Positions 1 to 7,571 of a DNA stretch of 12,811 nucleotides are shown piece after piece. Each line of letters starts with the position of its first letter. Positions within the stretch are counted from its first letter, which is position 1. Location of the stretch: the NCBI GenBank assembly GCA_002315945.1, contig DCIJ01000025.1, forward strand, positions 4,000 through 16,810, written 5' to 3'. A program made the translations under genes and the position numbers. The notes under the pieces are model-generated. The model made no database searches. It saw nothing but the letters and a program-made list of their open reading frames with translations, and had not been told where the DNA came from. The stretch is from Lachnospiraceae bacterium UBA1729 (GTDB lineage Bacteria > Bacillota > Clostridia > Lachnospirales > Lachnospiraceae).

Positions 1-1509
1 CCAGAAGATAAAATGATTGAGGCTATTTATAAGGCTCATGAAGTAAACCAGACTATCATTGCATTGATTGATCAGATGGTAGCTGAGATTGGAAAAGCTA
101 AGCATGATTATACAAGCTGTGCTATTCCTGAAGAGCTCTTTGCAGCAATCAAGGAAGTATGCTCTCCTGAAGATATGGAGAAGGCTGTATTCACAGATGA
201 CAAGCAGACAAGAGAAGAAAATATCCGTAATATCACAGCTGCTTGCGAAGAGAAATTTGCTGATAATGAAGAATGGCTTGCTGTATTAGGTGAGGCTATC
301 TATCAGTATCAGAAGAAGACTGTACGTAAGATGATTCTTAAGGATCATAAGCGTCCTGATGGAAGAGAGATTACACAGATTAGACCTCTTTCAGCAGAAG
401 TTGATCTTATTCCAAGAGTTCATGGTTCAGCTATGTTTACTCGTGGACAGACTCAGATTTGTAATGTTGTTACGCTGGCTCCACTTTCTGAAGCTCAGAA
501 AATCGATGGCTTAGATGCATTTGAGAAGACAAAACGTTACATGCATCATTATAATTTCCCTTCATACTCTGTAGGTGAGACAAAACCTTCAAGAGGACCA
601 GGAAGAAGAGAAATCGGACATGGTGCTTTGGCTGAGAAGGCTCTTATGGCTGTTCTTCCTTCAGCTGAAGAATTCCCTTATGCAATCAGAAGTGTATCAG
701 AAACCTTTGAATCAAATGGTTCAACATCTATGGCTTCAACATGCTCTTCATGCATGTCACTTATGGCGGCAGGTGTTCCTCTCAAGGCTATGGTTGCTGG
801 TATTTCCTGTGGTCTTGTAACAGGAGAGACTGATGATGATTATGTACTTCTTACAGATATTCAGGGACTTGAAGATTTCTTCGGAGATATGGACTTCAAG
901 GTAACTGGTACAACTAAGGGTATTACAGCTATTCAGATGGATATTAAGATTCATGGCCTTACACGTCCTATCGTTGAGGGCGCTATTGCAAGATGTCGTG
1001 AAGCTAGACTCTTTATTATGGATACATGTATGAAGCCTGCTATCAGCGAGCCTCGTAAGACGGTTGGTGAGTATGCTCCTAAGATTATCCAGATGACAAT
1101 TGATCCTGATCGTATTGGTGATGTTGTTGGTAAGGGTGGAAAGACAATTAACGCAATCATCGATAGATGCGATGTTAAGATTGATATTACAGATGAAGGT
1201 TTTGTAAGCATCTGCGGTATTGATCAGGAGAAGATGGACAAGGCTAAGGAAATGGTTGAACTTATTGTTACTGATTTCGAAGCTGGTCAGATTTTCAAGG
1301 GAACAGTTGTAAGCATTAAAGAGTTTGGTGCGTTTATTGAATTTGCTCCTGGCAAGGAGGGAATGGTTCATATTTCCAAGATTGCAAAAGAGAGAATCGA
1401 CAGAGTAGAGGATGTTCTTACTCTCGGTGATGTTGTAACAGTTGTTTGTCTTGGAAAGGACAAGATGGGAAGAATTAGCTTCTCAATGAAGGATGTTGCA
1501 CAGAACTAA
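1..1509 (+). CDS. pnp: Polynucleotide phosphorylase (PNPase), 5'-truncated by the window edge
   Basis: This is a phosphorolytic 3'-5' exoribonuclease of mRNA decay. The frame is open from base 1 (P-E-D-K before the Met at 13), so the start lies outside the window and about 502 of the usual ~700 residues are present. What is seen, in order: the all-helical linker region (to about base 330), the second RNase PH core, a KH domain and a C-terminal S1 domain. The phosphate-binding segment ESNGSTSMAS is at about 709-738. The GDMDFK segment at about 886-903 aligns with the E. coli region carrying the catalytic Asp486, Asp492 and Lys494, all apparently kept. The KH loop GKGG is at 1129-1140. The S1 domain (about 1285-1500) contains EFGAFIEF and GMVHIS. 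The gene ends in a strong terminator and is not fused to zapA. The assignment is secure; only the missing N-terminus cannot be judged. Confidence 0.98.
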   Translation, partial: PEDKMIEAIYKAHEVNQTIIALIDQMVAEIGKAKHDYTSCAIPEELFAAIKEVCSPEDMEKAVFTDDKQTREENIRNITAACEEKFADNEEWLAVLGEAIYQYQKKTVRKMILKDHKRPDGREITQIRPLSAEVDLIPRVHGSAMFTRGQTQICNVVTLAPLSEAQKIDGLDAFEKTKRYMHHYNFPSYSVGETKPSRGPGRREIGHGALAEKALMAVLPSAEEFPYAIRSVSETFESNGSTSMASTCSSCMSLMAAGVPLKAMVAGISCGLVTGETDDDYVLLTDIQGLEDFFGDMDFKVTGTTKGITAIQMDIKIHGLTRPIVEGAIARCREARLFIMDTCMKPAISEPRKTVGEYAPKIIQMTIDPDRIGDVVGKGGKTINAIIDRCDVKIDITDEGFVSICGIDQEKMDKAKEMVELIVTDFEAGQIFKGTVVSIKEFGAFIEFAPGKEGMVHISKIAKERIDRVEDVLTLGDVVTVVCLGKDKMGRISFSMKDVAQN

Positions 1510-1522
1510 TCTCTTAAAGATA

Positions 1523-1551
1523 TAGATATCTGAAAAAAAGTGTGTTATAAT
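1523..1551 (+). promoter_or_regulatory. Putative sigma-A promoter of the zapA run, overlapping the pnp terminator
   Basis: A perfect TATAAT (1546-1551) is preceded by TG at 1543-1544, giving an extended -10 element. A weak -35, TAGATA (1523-1528, four of six), lies 17 bp upstream. The predicted start, near 1558, falls inside the 5' arm of the pnp terminator, so a transcript starting there would lack most of that arm and should not fold the terminator. The 12-base string AAAGTGTGTTAT recurs at the putative Nudix promoter (7058-7069). Confidence 0.6.
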
Positions 1552-1584
1552 ACTACTGCTTGTGGATACAGGCAGTAGTTTTTT
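1552..1584 (+). terminator. Rho-independent terminator of pnp
   Basis: ACTACTGC (1552-1559) pairs with GCAGTAGT (1572-1579), and TTGT/ACAG extends the stem to 12 bp around a GGAT loop. A run of six T follows (1579-1584). It begins 43 bases after the pnp stop codon. A promoter -10 element abuts its 5' arm. Confidence 0.88.
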
Positions 1585-1632
1585 GCATATATAGTGTTTT
1601 TTCGATTATTTACAGGGTTTAGGGGAAGCTAA

Positions 1633-2037
1633 ATGGCTAACAAGACTGATACAGAAGTTGTTATCGGAGGCAAGGTTTATACCCTTAGTGGTTATGAGAG
1701 TGAAGATTATCTTCAGAGAGTTGCCTCTTATATTAATAATAAAATGTTGGAGTTCTCAGGACTGGATGCATTCAGGAGACAGTCTAATGATAAGCAGAAT
1801 GTTTTGATGCAGCTAAATATTGCTGATGATTATTTCAAAGCAAAGAGTCAGATAGATATGCTTGAAGAGGATCTTGGTGCCAGAGAAAAGGAAATATATG
1901 ATTTAAAGCATGAGCTTGTGACAAATCAGATAAAGCTTGATTCTGCTTCGACTCAAATGAAAAAAATGAAGGCTGAGCTTGATGATGCCCATAAAAAGAT
2001 TATGCGCATGGAGGCTTCTTCAAAAAGTAAGGTATGA
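1633..2037 (+). CDS. zapA: ZapA-family cell division protein
   Basis: ZapA proteins bind FtsZ and bundle its protofilaments at the division site. The 134-residue product opens with the family's short beta/helix head (residues about 6-42, with VVIGGKVYTLSGYESEDYLQRV) and continues into a long charged coiled coil (about 60-128). It is longer than B. subtilis ZapA (85 residues); the extra length is all coiled coil. The start is supported by AGGGGAAG at 1621-1628. The stop overlaps the next start (ATGA at 2034-2037), which suggests translational coupling to the U32 gene. A putative extended -10 promoter lies about 80 bases upstream. ZapA at the head of a run ending in a SEDS/PBP pair fits a cell-division context. 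The family call rests on the N-terminal pattern, since coiled coils alone are not diagnostic. Confidence 0.87.
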   Translation: MANKTDTEVVIGGKVYTLSGYESEDYLQRVASYINNKMLEFSGLDAFRRQSNDKQNVLMQLNIADDYFKAKSQIDMLEEDLGAREKEIYDLKHELVTNQIKLDSASTQMKKMKAELDDAHKKIMRMEASSKSKV

Positions 2038-3332
2038 TTATGATAAAAAAGGCAGAACTATTGTCTCCCGCTGGAGACTGGGATAGTCTTATTGCTGCAG
2101 TTAATGCAGGCTGTGATGCAGTTTATCTTGCTGGAAATGCATATGGCGCCAGAGCCTATGCAAAAAACTTTTCTGAAAATGAGTTGTTAAATGCAATAGA
2201 TTATCTGCATTTATTGAATAAAAAAATATATTTAACAATTAATACACTTACAAAATCCCAGGAGCTAGAGACTTTACCCGAGTTTCTAGCCCCTTTTTAT
2301 AAACAGGGATTAGACGGAGTAATAGTCCAGGATGTAGGTGTTCTTAGACTGTTAAAAGATAAATTCCCAGGACTGGAGCTTCATGGAAGCACCCAGATGA
2401 CCGTGACAAGTCCCTATGGGGCCAGACTTTTAAAAGAATTTGGCCTGGAAAGAATAGTTCCCGCAAGAGAATTATCTGTAGCTGAATTATCAGCAATTAA
2501 AAACTGTGGAATTGAGGTGGAGGCCTTTATTCATGGAGCTATGTGCTATTGCTACTCCGGACAGTGTCTGATGAGCAGTATGATAGGTGGAAGAAGCGGC
2601 AACAGAGGACGCTGTGCCGGGCCATGTCGACTGCCATATAGAGCCTATAATGACAGACGTCTTCCTGATGGCAGGGAGTATATCTTAAGTCTTAAGGATT
2701 TATGTACAATTAACAGTCTGCCTGAATTATTGTCGGCAGGCATTGACTCTTTGAAAATTGAAGGAAGAATGAAATCCCCAGAGTATGTGGCTTTTGTGAC
2801 ATCCCTATACAGGAAATACATGGATAGATATTACAATGGCCATAACACAACTGTTGAAAAAAAGGATCTGGATACCTTGGAAAAACTGTTTGTTCGTGGA
2901 AATATTTCTGAGGGGTATTTGCATAAAAGAAACGGCGCAGATATGGTTACGCTGATTAAGCCTGGATATAACGGTGCTGATGATATGCTGATGAACAGGC
3001 TTAATGAAATCTATGTTAAAAATCCCTTATGCAGGACTGTTAAGATTAGGGCTTGCATTTCGGTGGGCAACAGACTTCAGATTAGTGTTTATGATGATGA
3101 GTTTTATGGCGAGTCCCTTGGAGGAATCGTTGAGACGGCCAATACTCAGCCGGCTGTTTTGGAAAATATCAAGGAAAAGCTTAATAAGCTTGGAGGCACC
3201 TATCTTAAATGTGAAGATATTGATGTGTATTTGGAAGACAACTGCTTTGTTAATGTAAAAGAGCTGAATGAGTGTAGAAGACAGGCTGTATCAGCCTATA
3301 AGGAAGCTGTATTAAAGGCGTATAGAAGATGA
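2034..3332 (+). CDS. U32 family protein (peptidase U32 / TrhP-RlhA-like RNA hydroxylation), U32 plus DUF3656 part
   Basis: U32 proteins were first described as collagenase-like peptidases. Characterised members (E. coli YegQ/TrhP and YdcP/RlhA, B. subtilis YrrN/YrrO) act in prephenate-dependent hydroxylation of tRNA or 23S rRNA. The 432-residue product starts with the typical AELLSPAGDWDSL. It matches the whole U32 signature at residues 163-181 (E-x-F-x2-G-A-M-C-x4-G-x-C-x-M-S). Cys171, Cys178, Cys194 and Cys198 could hold an iron-sulfur cluster, and KIEGRMKSPEYV (241-252) is another family hallmark. Residues about 275-430 look like the DUF3656 part (FVRGNISEGY; late KELNECRRQAV). The start at 2034 overlaps the zapA stop; ATG 2040 is an alternative. 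The next gene, overlapping by ATGA, resembles the missing C-terminal third of long U32 proteins. Which RNA is the target cannot be told from sequence alone. Confidence 0.9.
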   Translation: MIMIKKAELLSPAGDWDSLIAAVNAGCDAVYLAGNAYGARAYAKNFSENELLNAIDYLHLLNKKIYLTINTLTKSQELETLPEFLAPFYKQGLDGVIVQDVGVLRLLKDKFPGLELHGSTQMTVTSPYGARLLKEFGLERIVPARELSVAELSAIKNCGIEVEAFIHGAMCYCYSGQCLMSSMIGGRSGNRGRCAGPCRLPYRAYNDRRLPDGREYILSLKDLCTINSLPELLSAGIDSLKIEGRMKSPEYVAFVTSLYRKYMDRYYNGHNTTVEKKDLDTLEKLFVRGNISEGYLHKRNGADMVTLIKPGYNGADDMLMNRLNEIYVKNPLCRTVKIRACISVGNRLQISVYDDEFYGESLGGIVETANTQPAVLENIKEKLNKLGGTYLKCEDIDVYLEDNCFVNVKELNECRRQAVSAYKEAVLKAYRR

Positions 3333-4141
3333 TTTTTACTACAAATATCTCTGTTCTTGTTAGAACAAAAGAACAGTTTGAGATGGTTAAAAAACTAAAA
3401 AATACAAAAGCCTTTTTCAGGATATATATTGAAGCAGATCTGCTGGAAGAGGATGGGGTCATACCTGACTTTGAATATTATCTCGCCCTGCCACGCATTT
3501 TGAGGGTGTCGGATGAACCACACCTTACATATTATAAGACTTTGACTGAAGACTCATTTTTAAAGGGTTTTTTGGTCAGAAATCTTGAAGAGATTGGTTG
3601 GCTTGGAGAAAACGGTATTTTGACCCGGTCGGATTATGAATTTATTGCTGATGCTAATTTGTATGCATTTAACAACAGTTCTATTGATTTCTATAAGGAT
3701 TATGGGTTGAAAATCACCCTGCCTCTGGAACTAAAAAAGAATGAGCTGTCTGGACTTGATACTTCCGGTAAGGAAATGGTTGTATATGGAAGAGTTCCGC
3801 TTATGGTGTCTGCAGGATGTGTGCATAATACATTAGAGGGCTGTAATAAGATAAGCGGATTTTCAACAGTTACAGACAGGACTGATTCGAAGTTTCTTGT
3901 ATATAAGAGCTGTTTGCGATGTGAAAATATCATATATAATAGTATACCAACCAGTCTTCATCAATTTACAAATACGATTAGCAGCTTTAATCTGGAAGCT
4001 GTCAGAATTGAATTTACAGATGAAACTTCTAATGAACTGACAGATGTAGTCAATGTGTTTTTTGATTGTTTTAGTGGAAATAATACTCCTTTGGTTCAGT
4101 ACAAATTTACCAAGGGTTATTTTAAGCGTGGAGTAGAATAG
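3329..4141 (+). CDS. Separate C-terminal half of a long-type U32 protein
   Basis: The 270-residue product resembles the region that follows U32 and DUF3656 in long (about 650-800 residue) U32 proteins. What is seen: VYGRVPLMVSAGC (152-164), a spaced Cys pair Cys164/Cys172, then DR (183-184), and SCLRCENIIYNSIP (194-207) with Cys195/Cys198. In long U32 proteins this YGR-x-PLM and late Cys/IYN pattern sits in the last third. The U32 hallmark KIEGRMKSPE and the signature Cys motif are absent, so it should not be catalytic alone. It overlaps the U32 gene by ATGA (3329-3332), which suggests coupled translation and probably a 1:1 complex. I infer that it completes the upstream protein. The four cysteines may bind a metal or cluster. 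A standalone function is possible but less likely. Confidence 0.72.
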   Translation: MIFTTNISVLVRTKEQFEMVKKLKNTKAFFRIYIEADLLEEDGVIPDFEYYLALPRILRVSDEPHLTYYKTLTEDSFLKGFLVRNLEEIGWLGENGILTRSDYEFIADANLYAFNNSSIDFYKDYGLKITLPLELKKNELSGLDTSGKEMVVYGRVPLMVSAGCVHNTLEGCNKISGFSTVTDRTDSKFLVYKSCLRCENIIYNSIPTSLHQFTNTISSFNLEAVRIEFTDETSNELTDVVNVFFDCFSGNNTPLVQYKFTKGYFKRGVE

Positions 4142-4143
4142 GT

Positions 4144-5502
4144 TTGGAACAATATATTACTGAGTATTCAAAATATATAATTGCCATACTGGGAATCATA
4201 TATGTTCTTACTACTATATGGCCAGTTTTTGCAAAAAATGAGGAGAAACTGGGTCTTGTTTATGGATTTCAGACACTGATTTTCTTTTTGATTCATACTT
4301 CCTGTTTCCTCAATCTGTTAATCAGAACTGAAAATATTCAAATTATCTTCTTCTATATCTTTCAGCTTGTTGCTTTGTATACAACAATTATCCTGTATTA
4401 TATTGTATATCCGCAAGCTAACAGACTGATTGTAAATAATATGTGTCTGCTGATGGCTCTGGGCTTTGTGATTTTAACAAGATTAAATTACAACAAAGCA
4501 ATTAAACAGTTTGTAATTGTAATTATTTCACTGGCGGTTTCCCTGATTGTTCCTGAGCTTATATCAAGGTTTAAAAAGCTTAATGAATGGACCTGGTTTT
4601 ATGGGGCCTTTGGTGTAGGAATATTAGGGCTTGTACTTGTGCTTGGTGCAGTAACCAAAGGAGCTAAATTATCCTTTTCACTGGCGGGAATTACATTCCA
4701 GCCATCTGAGTTTGTTAAAATCCTGTTTGTACTTTTTATAGCAGGATTACTTAGCCAGTCTATTGATTTTAAAATGGTACTGTTGTCAGCTGTCTGTGCT
4801 GGAGCACATGTAATGGTACTGGTTGCATCCAAGGATTTGGGAAGTGCTCTGATATATTTTGTGGGTTATGTTGTAATGGTATTTGCTGCCACTGCCAACC
4901 CTATATACTTGGGGTGTGGTTTTGGAGGCGGAGCTGGTGCAGCGTATCTGGCCTATAGACTGTTTTCCCATGTAAGGGTGCGAGTAATTGCATGGAAGGA
5001 TCCCTGGAGTGTAATAGATGGAGCGGGATATCAGATTACACAGTCTTTATTTGCTATTGGCTGTGGCGGACTGTTTGGCCTGGGACTGTGCAAGGGTTCC
5101 CCCAAGTCGATTCCTTATGTAGATACTGACTTTGTTTTTTCAGCCGTAGCAGAAGAGCTGGGAGTTATTTTCGCAGTGTGTCTTCTTCTTATATATTTAT
5201 CCTGCTTTCTTATGATTGTTAAGATCGCTCTGTCCATGTCTAACTCATTTTATCGTATTACGGCACTGGGTCTTGGAACCACGTACATTACACAGGTCTT
5301 TTTGACAGTAGGTGGTGGCATCAAGTTTATTCCCATGACGGGAGTTACACTGCCCTTTATCAGTTATGGTGGAAGCAGTGTCCTGGCCAGCATTCTGACA
5401 TTTTCTGTAGTGCAGGGACTGTATCTGATTTCTGAAAATGAGAAGAAAAAGAGATATGAATTTATTGCCAGAAGAAGGGCTGAAAGGAGGAGATATGAAT
5501 AA
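4144..5502 (+). CDS. FtsW/RodA/SpoVE-family (SEDS) peptidoglycan glycosyltransferase
   Basis: SEDS proteins polymerise lipid II into glycan strands in the membrane, working with a class B PBP. The 452-residue product is polytopic. It carries TFQPSEFVK (184-192), KDLGSALIYF (from 230), the extracellular-loop motif VDTDFVFSAVAEELG with Asp329 at the position of the RodA catalytic aspartate, and the late MTGVTLPFISYGGSS. The start is TTG at 4144, two bases after the previous stop, with GGAG at 4130-4133; no ATG lies before the first membrane segment. About 90 extra residues with roughly three membrane segments precede the usual core, making it longer than typical FtsW or RodA (about 380-400). 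The PBP gene overlaps its end by 8 bases. FtsW, RodA or SpoVE identity cannot be decided: ZapA upstream favours division, while the compact PBP resembles actinobacterial RodA-PbpA pairs. Confidence 0.92.
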   Translation: MEQYITEYSKYIIAILGIIYVLTTIWPVFAKNEEKLGLVYGFQTLIFFLIHTSCFLNLLIRTENIQIIFFYIFQLVALYTTIILYYIVYPQANRLIVNNMCLLMALGFVILTRLNYNKAIKQFVIVIISLAVSLIVPELISRFKKLNEWTWFYGAFGVGILGLVLVLGAVTKGAKLSFSLAGITFQPSEFVKILFVLFIAGLLSQSIDFKMVLLSAVCAGAHVMVLVASKDLGSALIYFVGYVVMVFAATANPIYLGCGFGGGAGAAYLAYRLFSHVRVRVIAWKDPWSVIDGAGYQITQSLFAIGCGGLFGLGLCKGSPKSIPYVDTDFVFSAVAEELGVIFAVCLLLIYLSCFLMIVKIALSMSNSFYRITALGLGTTYITQVFLTVGGGIKFIPMTGVTLPFISYGGSSVLASILTFSVVQGLYLISENEKKKRYEFIARRRAERRRYE

Positions 5503-6967
5503 TAGACTCAAATCCGATAAGGCCAGAAGACAATATGTTACCCAGATGCGCAGGCTTCGCAAAAAAAGTAATTTTGCAATTATTGGATTTGCCGGCTTTA
5601 CCTGTGCTTTGTTTCTGGCAATGATTGTTTATTTCGGAATTTATTCAATGACTCACGAGGAGGAACTGATTAATAACAGTTTTAATGCCAGACAGCAGCT
5701 CCTTGTTGAAGAGAATAGACGTGGGCGAATTCTATCCAGAAATGGTGAGATTTTAGCTGAATCTGAAACTGGAGAAGATGGAAAAGATATTAGAAAGTAT
5801 CCCTATGGAAATCTTTTTGCCCATAGTGTGGGTTATACCGGCAATGGAAAGACCGGTATTGAATCTGCAGCTAACTATAATCTGCTTCAATCCCATATAT
5901 CCACTTCGGAAAAAGTCCAAAATGATATTAATGGACAAAAAAATCCTGGGGATGATGTAATTACAAGTCTTGATGTTGCACTGCAGACTGTAGCATCTGA
6001 GGCTCTGGGTATATATAAGGGTGCCATTGTTGTTTCTAATCCAAAAACTGGTGAAATACTGGCTATGGTATCAAAGCCAGACTTTGATCCGGAAAAAATA
6101 GCTGAGCAGTGGGATGATTTTATGAAGGATACTGAGAGCGGAAGGCTTATTAACCGTGCATCTCAGGGATTATATCCTCCTGGAAGTACCTGTAAGATAA
6201 TTACTGCCCTGGCATATATTCGTCAAAATCCAGATACCTATAATAAATATGGTTTTACCTGCAAGGGTTATATTACAAGTGGTGATGAAAGGATTAACTG
6301 TTATCATGGTAGTGTCCATGGAGCAGAAGATCTAGTTACATCCTTTGCAAAATCCTGTAATGCAAGCTTTGCTAATATTGGTTTATCCTTGGATAAAAAA
6401 GAGTACAGGGAGACGGTAGACGGGCTGCTGTTTAATTCTGAACTACCAGTACAGTTTATATATGGTAAGTCTGTGATGGATATTTCTGAGGATTCAACAG
6501 ATGCTGATGTAATGCAGGATGCAATTGGACAGGGAAGAACCCTCATGTCCCCACTACATCTTAATCTGATTACACAGGCAGTTGCCAATGATGGAGTCCT
6601 GATGAAACCCTATCTCATCAGGCAGGTTATCAATGCTGATGGAAATATCATTAAGGACTATCAGCCTGAGGAATATTCTCAGATTATGAGTACAGATGAA
6701 AGCAGTATTTTGAAGGGCTTAATGCGAGAAGTTGTATTGTCTGGAACTGGTAAAAAGTTAAAGGATGCTTCTTACTCAGTTGCAGGTAAAACTGGTTCTG
6801 CAGAATACAATGGAGTAAAAGAAGATAGCCATGCCTGGTTTACAGGATTTGCTCCAGTGGAGGATCCGGAAATCGCCGTTACAGTAATAATTGAAGGTGC
6901 TGGAAGCGGAGGAGATTACGCAGTGCCAATAGCAGGCAGAATATTTGATAAATATTTTGAAAAATAA
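5495..6967 (+). CDS. Class B penicillin-binding protein (PbpA/FtsI-like transpeptidase)
   Basis: This is a D,D-transpeptidase that cross-links peptidoglycan, anchored in the membrane and presumably paired with the SEDS protein encoded just upstream. The start chosen is ATG 5495, preceded by AAAGGAGG at 5483-5490; the in-frame ATG at 5438 has no such site and lies deep in the upstream gene. The 490-residue product has a basic N-terminus, one membrane anchor (about 27-50), the entry motif RRGRILSRNGEILAES, and a transpeptidase domain with all three active-site motifs: S231-T-C-K, S287-C-N289 and K432-T-G434. The short region between anchor and transpeptidase suggests a small pedestal, as in mycobacterial PbpA of similar length, and not the large FtsI/MrdA type. 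It overlaps the SEDS gene by 8 bases, and a terminator starts at its stop codon. The general function is secure, the division or elongation role is not. Confidence 0.94.
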   Translation: MNNRLKSDKARRQYVTQMRRLRKKSNFAIIGFAGFTCALFLAMIVYFGIYSMTHEEELINNSFNARQQLLVEENRRGRILSRNGEILAESETGEDGKDIRKYPYGNLFAHSVGYTGNGKTGIESAANYNLLQSHISTSEKVQNDINGQKNPGDDVITSLDVALQTVASEALGIYKGAIVVSNPKTGEILAMVSKPDFDPEKIAEQWDDFMKDTESGRLINRASQGLYPPGSTCKIITALAYIRQNPDTYNKYGFTCKGYITSGDERINCYHGSVHGAEDLVTSFAKSCNASFANIGLSLDKKEYRETVDGLLFNSELPVQFIYGKSVMDISEDSTDADVMQDAIGQGRTLMSPLHLNLITQAVANDGVLMKPYLIRQVINADGNIIKDYQPEEYSQIMSTDESSILKGLMREVVLSGTGKKLKDASYSVAGKTGSAEYNGVKEDSHAWFTGFAPVEDPEIAVTVIIEGAGSGGDYAVPIAGRIFDKYFEK

Positions 6968-6990
6968 CACTAAATATAGTGTTATTTTTT
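6961..6990 (+). terminator. Rho-independent terminator after the PBP gene
   Basis: AATAACACTA (6963-6972) pairs with TAGTGTTATT (6977-6986) around an AATA loop, followed by T to 6990. The 5' arm contains the PBP stop codon (6965-6967), so termination follows directly on the end of translation. The stem is AT-rich but fully paired. Confidence 0.82.
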
Positions 6991-7063
6991 GCTTTTTGGT
7001 AGTAATTTATACAAAACCATGATATATTTTTTTTAAGTTTTCCATAAGGACATGCGTAAAGTG

Positions 7064-7072
7064 TGTTATGTT
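7064..7072 (+). promoter_or_regulatory. Putative extended -10 promoter of the Nudix run
   Basis: TGT-TATGTT (7064-7072) forms an extended -10 element; no good -35 is seen 17 bp upstream (ATAAGG). The preceding bases repeat the 12-mer found at the zapA promoter (AAAGTGTGTTAT, here 7058-7069). The expected start, near 7079, would put the ATG at 7068 outside the transcript and favours GTG 7116 as the Nudix start. The rest of the 148-base gap between the PBP and Nudix genes is AT-rich with nothing else recognisable. Confidence 0.5.
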
Positions 7073-7115
7073 GTGGTATACACAGATTTCTGACAGCAGA
7101 TCGGGGGATTGCATA

Positions 7116-7568
7116 GTGATTGAGGCAACAAGCTGCGGCGGAGTTGTAATATTTAGAGGGAAAATTCTTCTATTATATAAGAATATTAAGGGCAAATATG
7201 AGGGTTGGGTACTTCCTAAGGGAACAGTTGAGCCGGGTGAGGAGTACAAAGAGACAGCTCTTCGTGAGGTTAAGGAAGAAAGTGGAGCTAATGCCACCAT
7301 TATGAAATTTGTTGGCACCAGTGATTACACTTTTCAGGTGCCCGAAGATGTGGTGAATAAGAAGGTTCACTGGTATTTGATGATGGGAGAGAGCTATTAT
7401 AGCAAGCCACAAAAGGAAGAATTTTTTGCTGACTCTGGATTTTATAAATATCATGAGGCCTATCATCTTTTGAAATTTACTAACGAAAAGCAGGTGCTGG
7501 AGCAGGCCTATCAGGACTATTTGGATCTGAAGAGAAAGAATCTCTGGGGTACTAAGAAGTATTATTAG
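7116..7568 (+). CDS. Nudix hydrolase
   Basis: Nudix enzymes hydrolyse nucleoside diphosphates linked to another group, with a metal bound by the Nudix box. The box is complete at residues 36-58 (G36-x5-E42-x7-R50-E51-V-K-E54-E55-S-G57-A58). The preceding strand pattern CGGVVIF...GWVLPKG is typical of the diadenosine-polyphosphate or general housecleaning type. I choose GTG 7116, which has GGGGGA at 7103-7108 with good spacing, giving 150 residues. The in-frame ATG at 7068 would add 16 residues but lies inside the likely -10 element. It is the first gene after the PBP terminator and is followed after 3 bases by a small unrecognised gene, so it probably heads the 7116-9458 run. The substrate cannot be predicted from the sequence. 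Confidence 0.9.
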   Translation: MIEATSCGGVVIFRGKILLLYKNIKGKYEGWVLPKGTVEPGEEYKETALREVKEESGANATIMKFVGTSDYTFQVPEDVVNKKVHWYLMMGESYYSKPQKEEFFADSGFYKYHEAYHLLKFTNEKQVLEQAYQDYLDLKRKNLWGTKKYY

Positions 7569-7571
7569 ATT

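Noticed and set aside
757..1371. A 204-codon open frame on the minus strand opposite pnp
   Set aside because: It lies wholly antisense to a conserved, highly expressed gene, has no recognisable family pattern, and similar minus-strand frames are expected shadows of codon bias.
5438..5494. An earlier in-frame ATG for the PBP
   Set aside because: It has no ribosome site and lies within the SEDS coding region; ATG 5495 follows AAAGGAGG.
7068..7115. An ATG start for the Nudix protein at 7068
   Set aside because: It sits in the probable -10 element and lacks a ribosome site; GTG 7116 follows GGGGGA.
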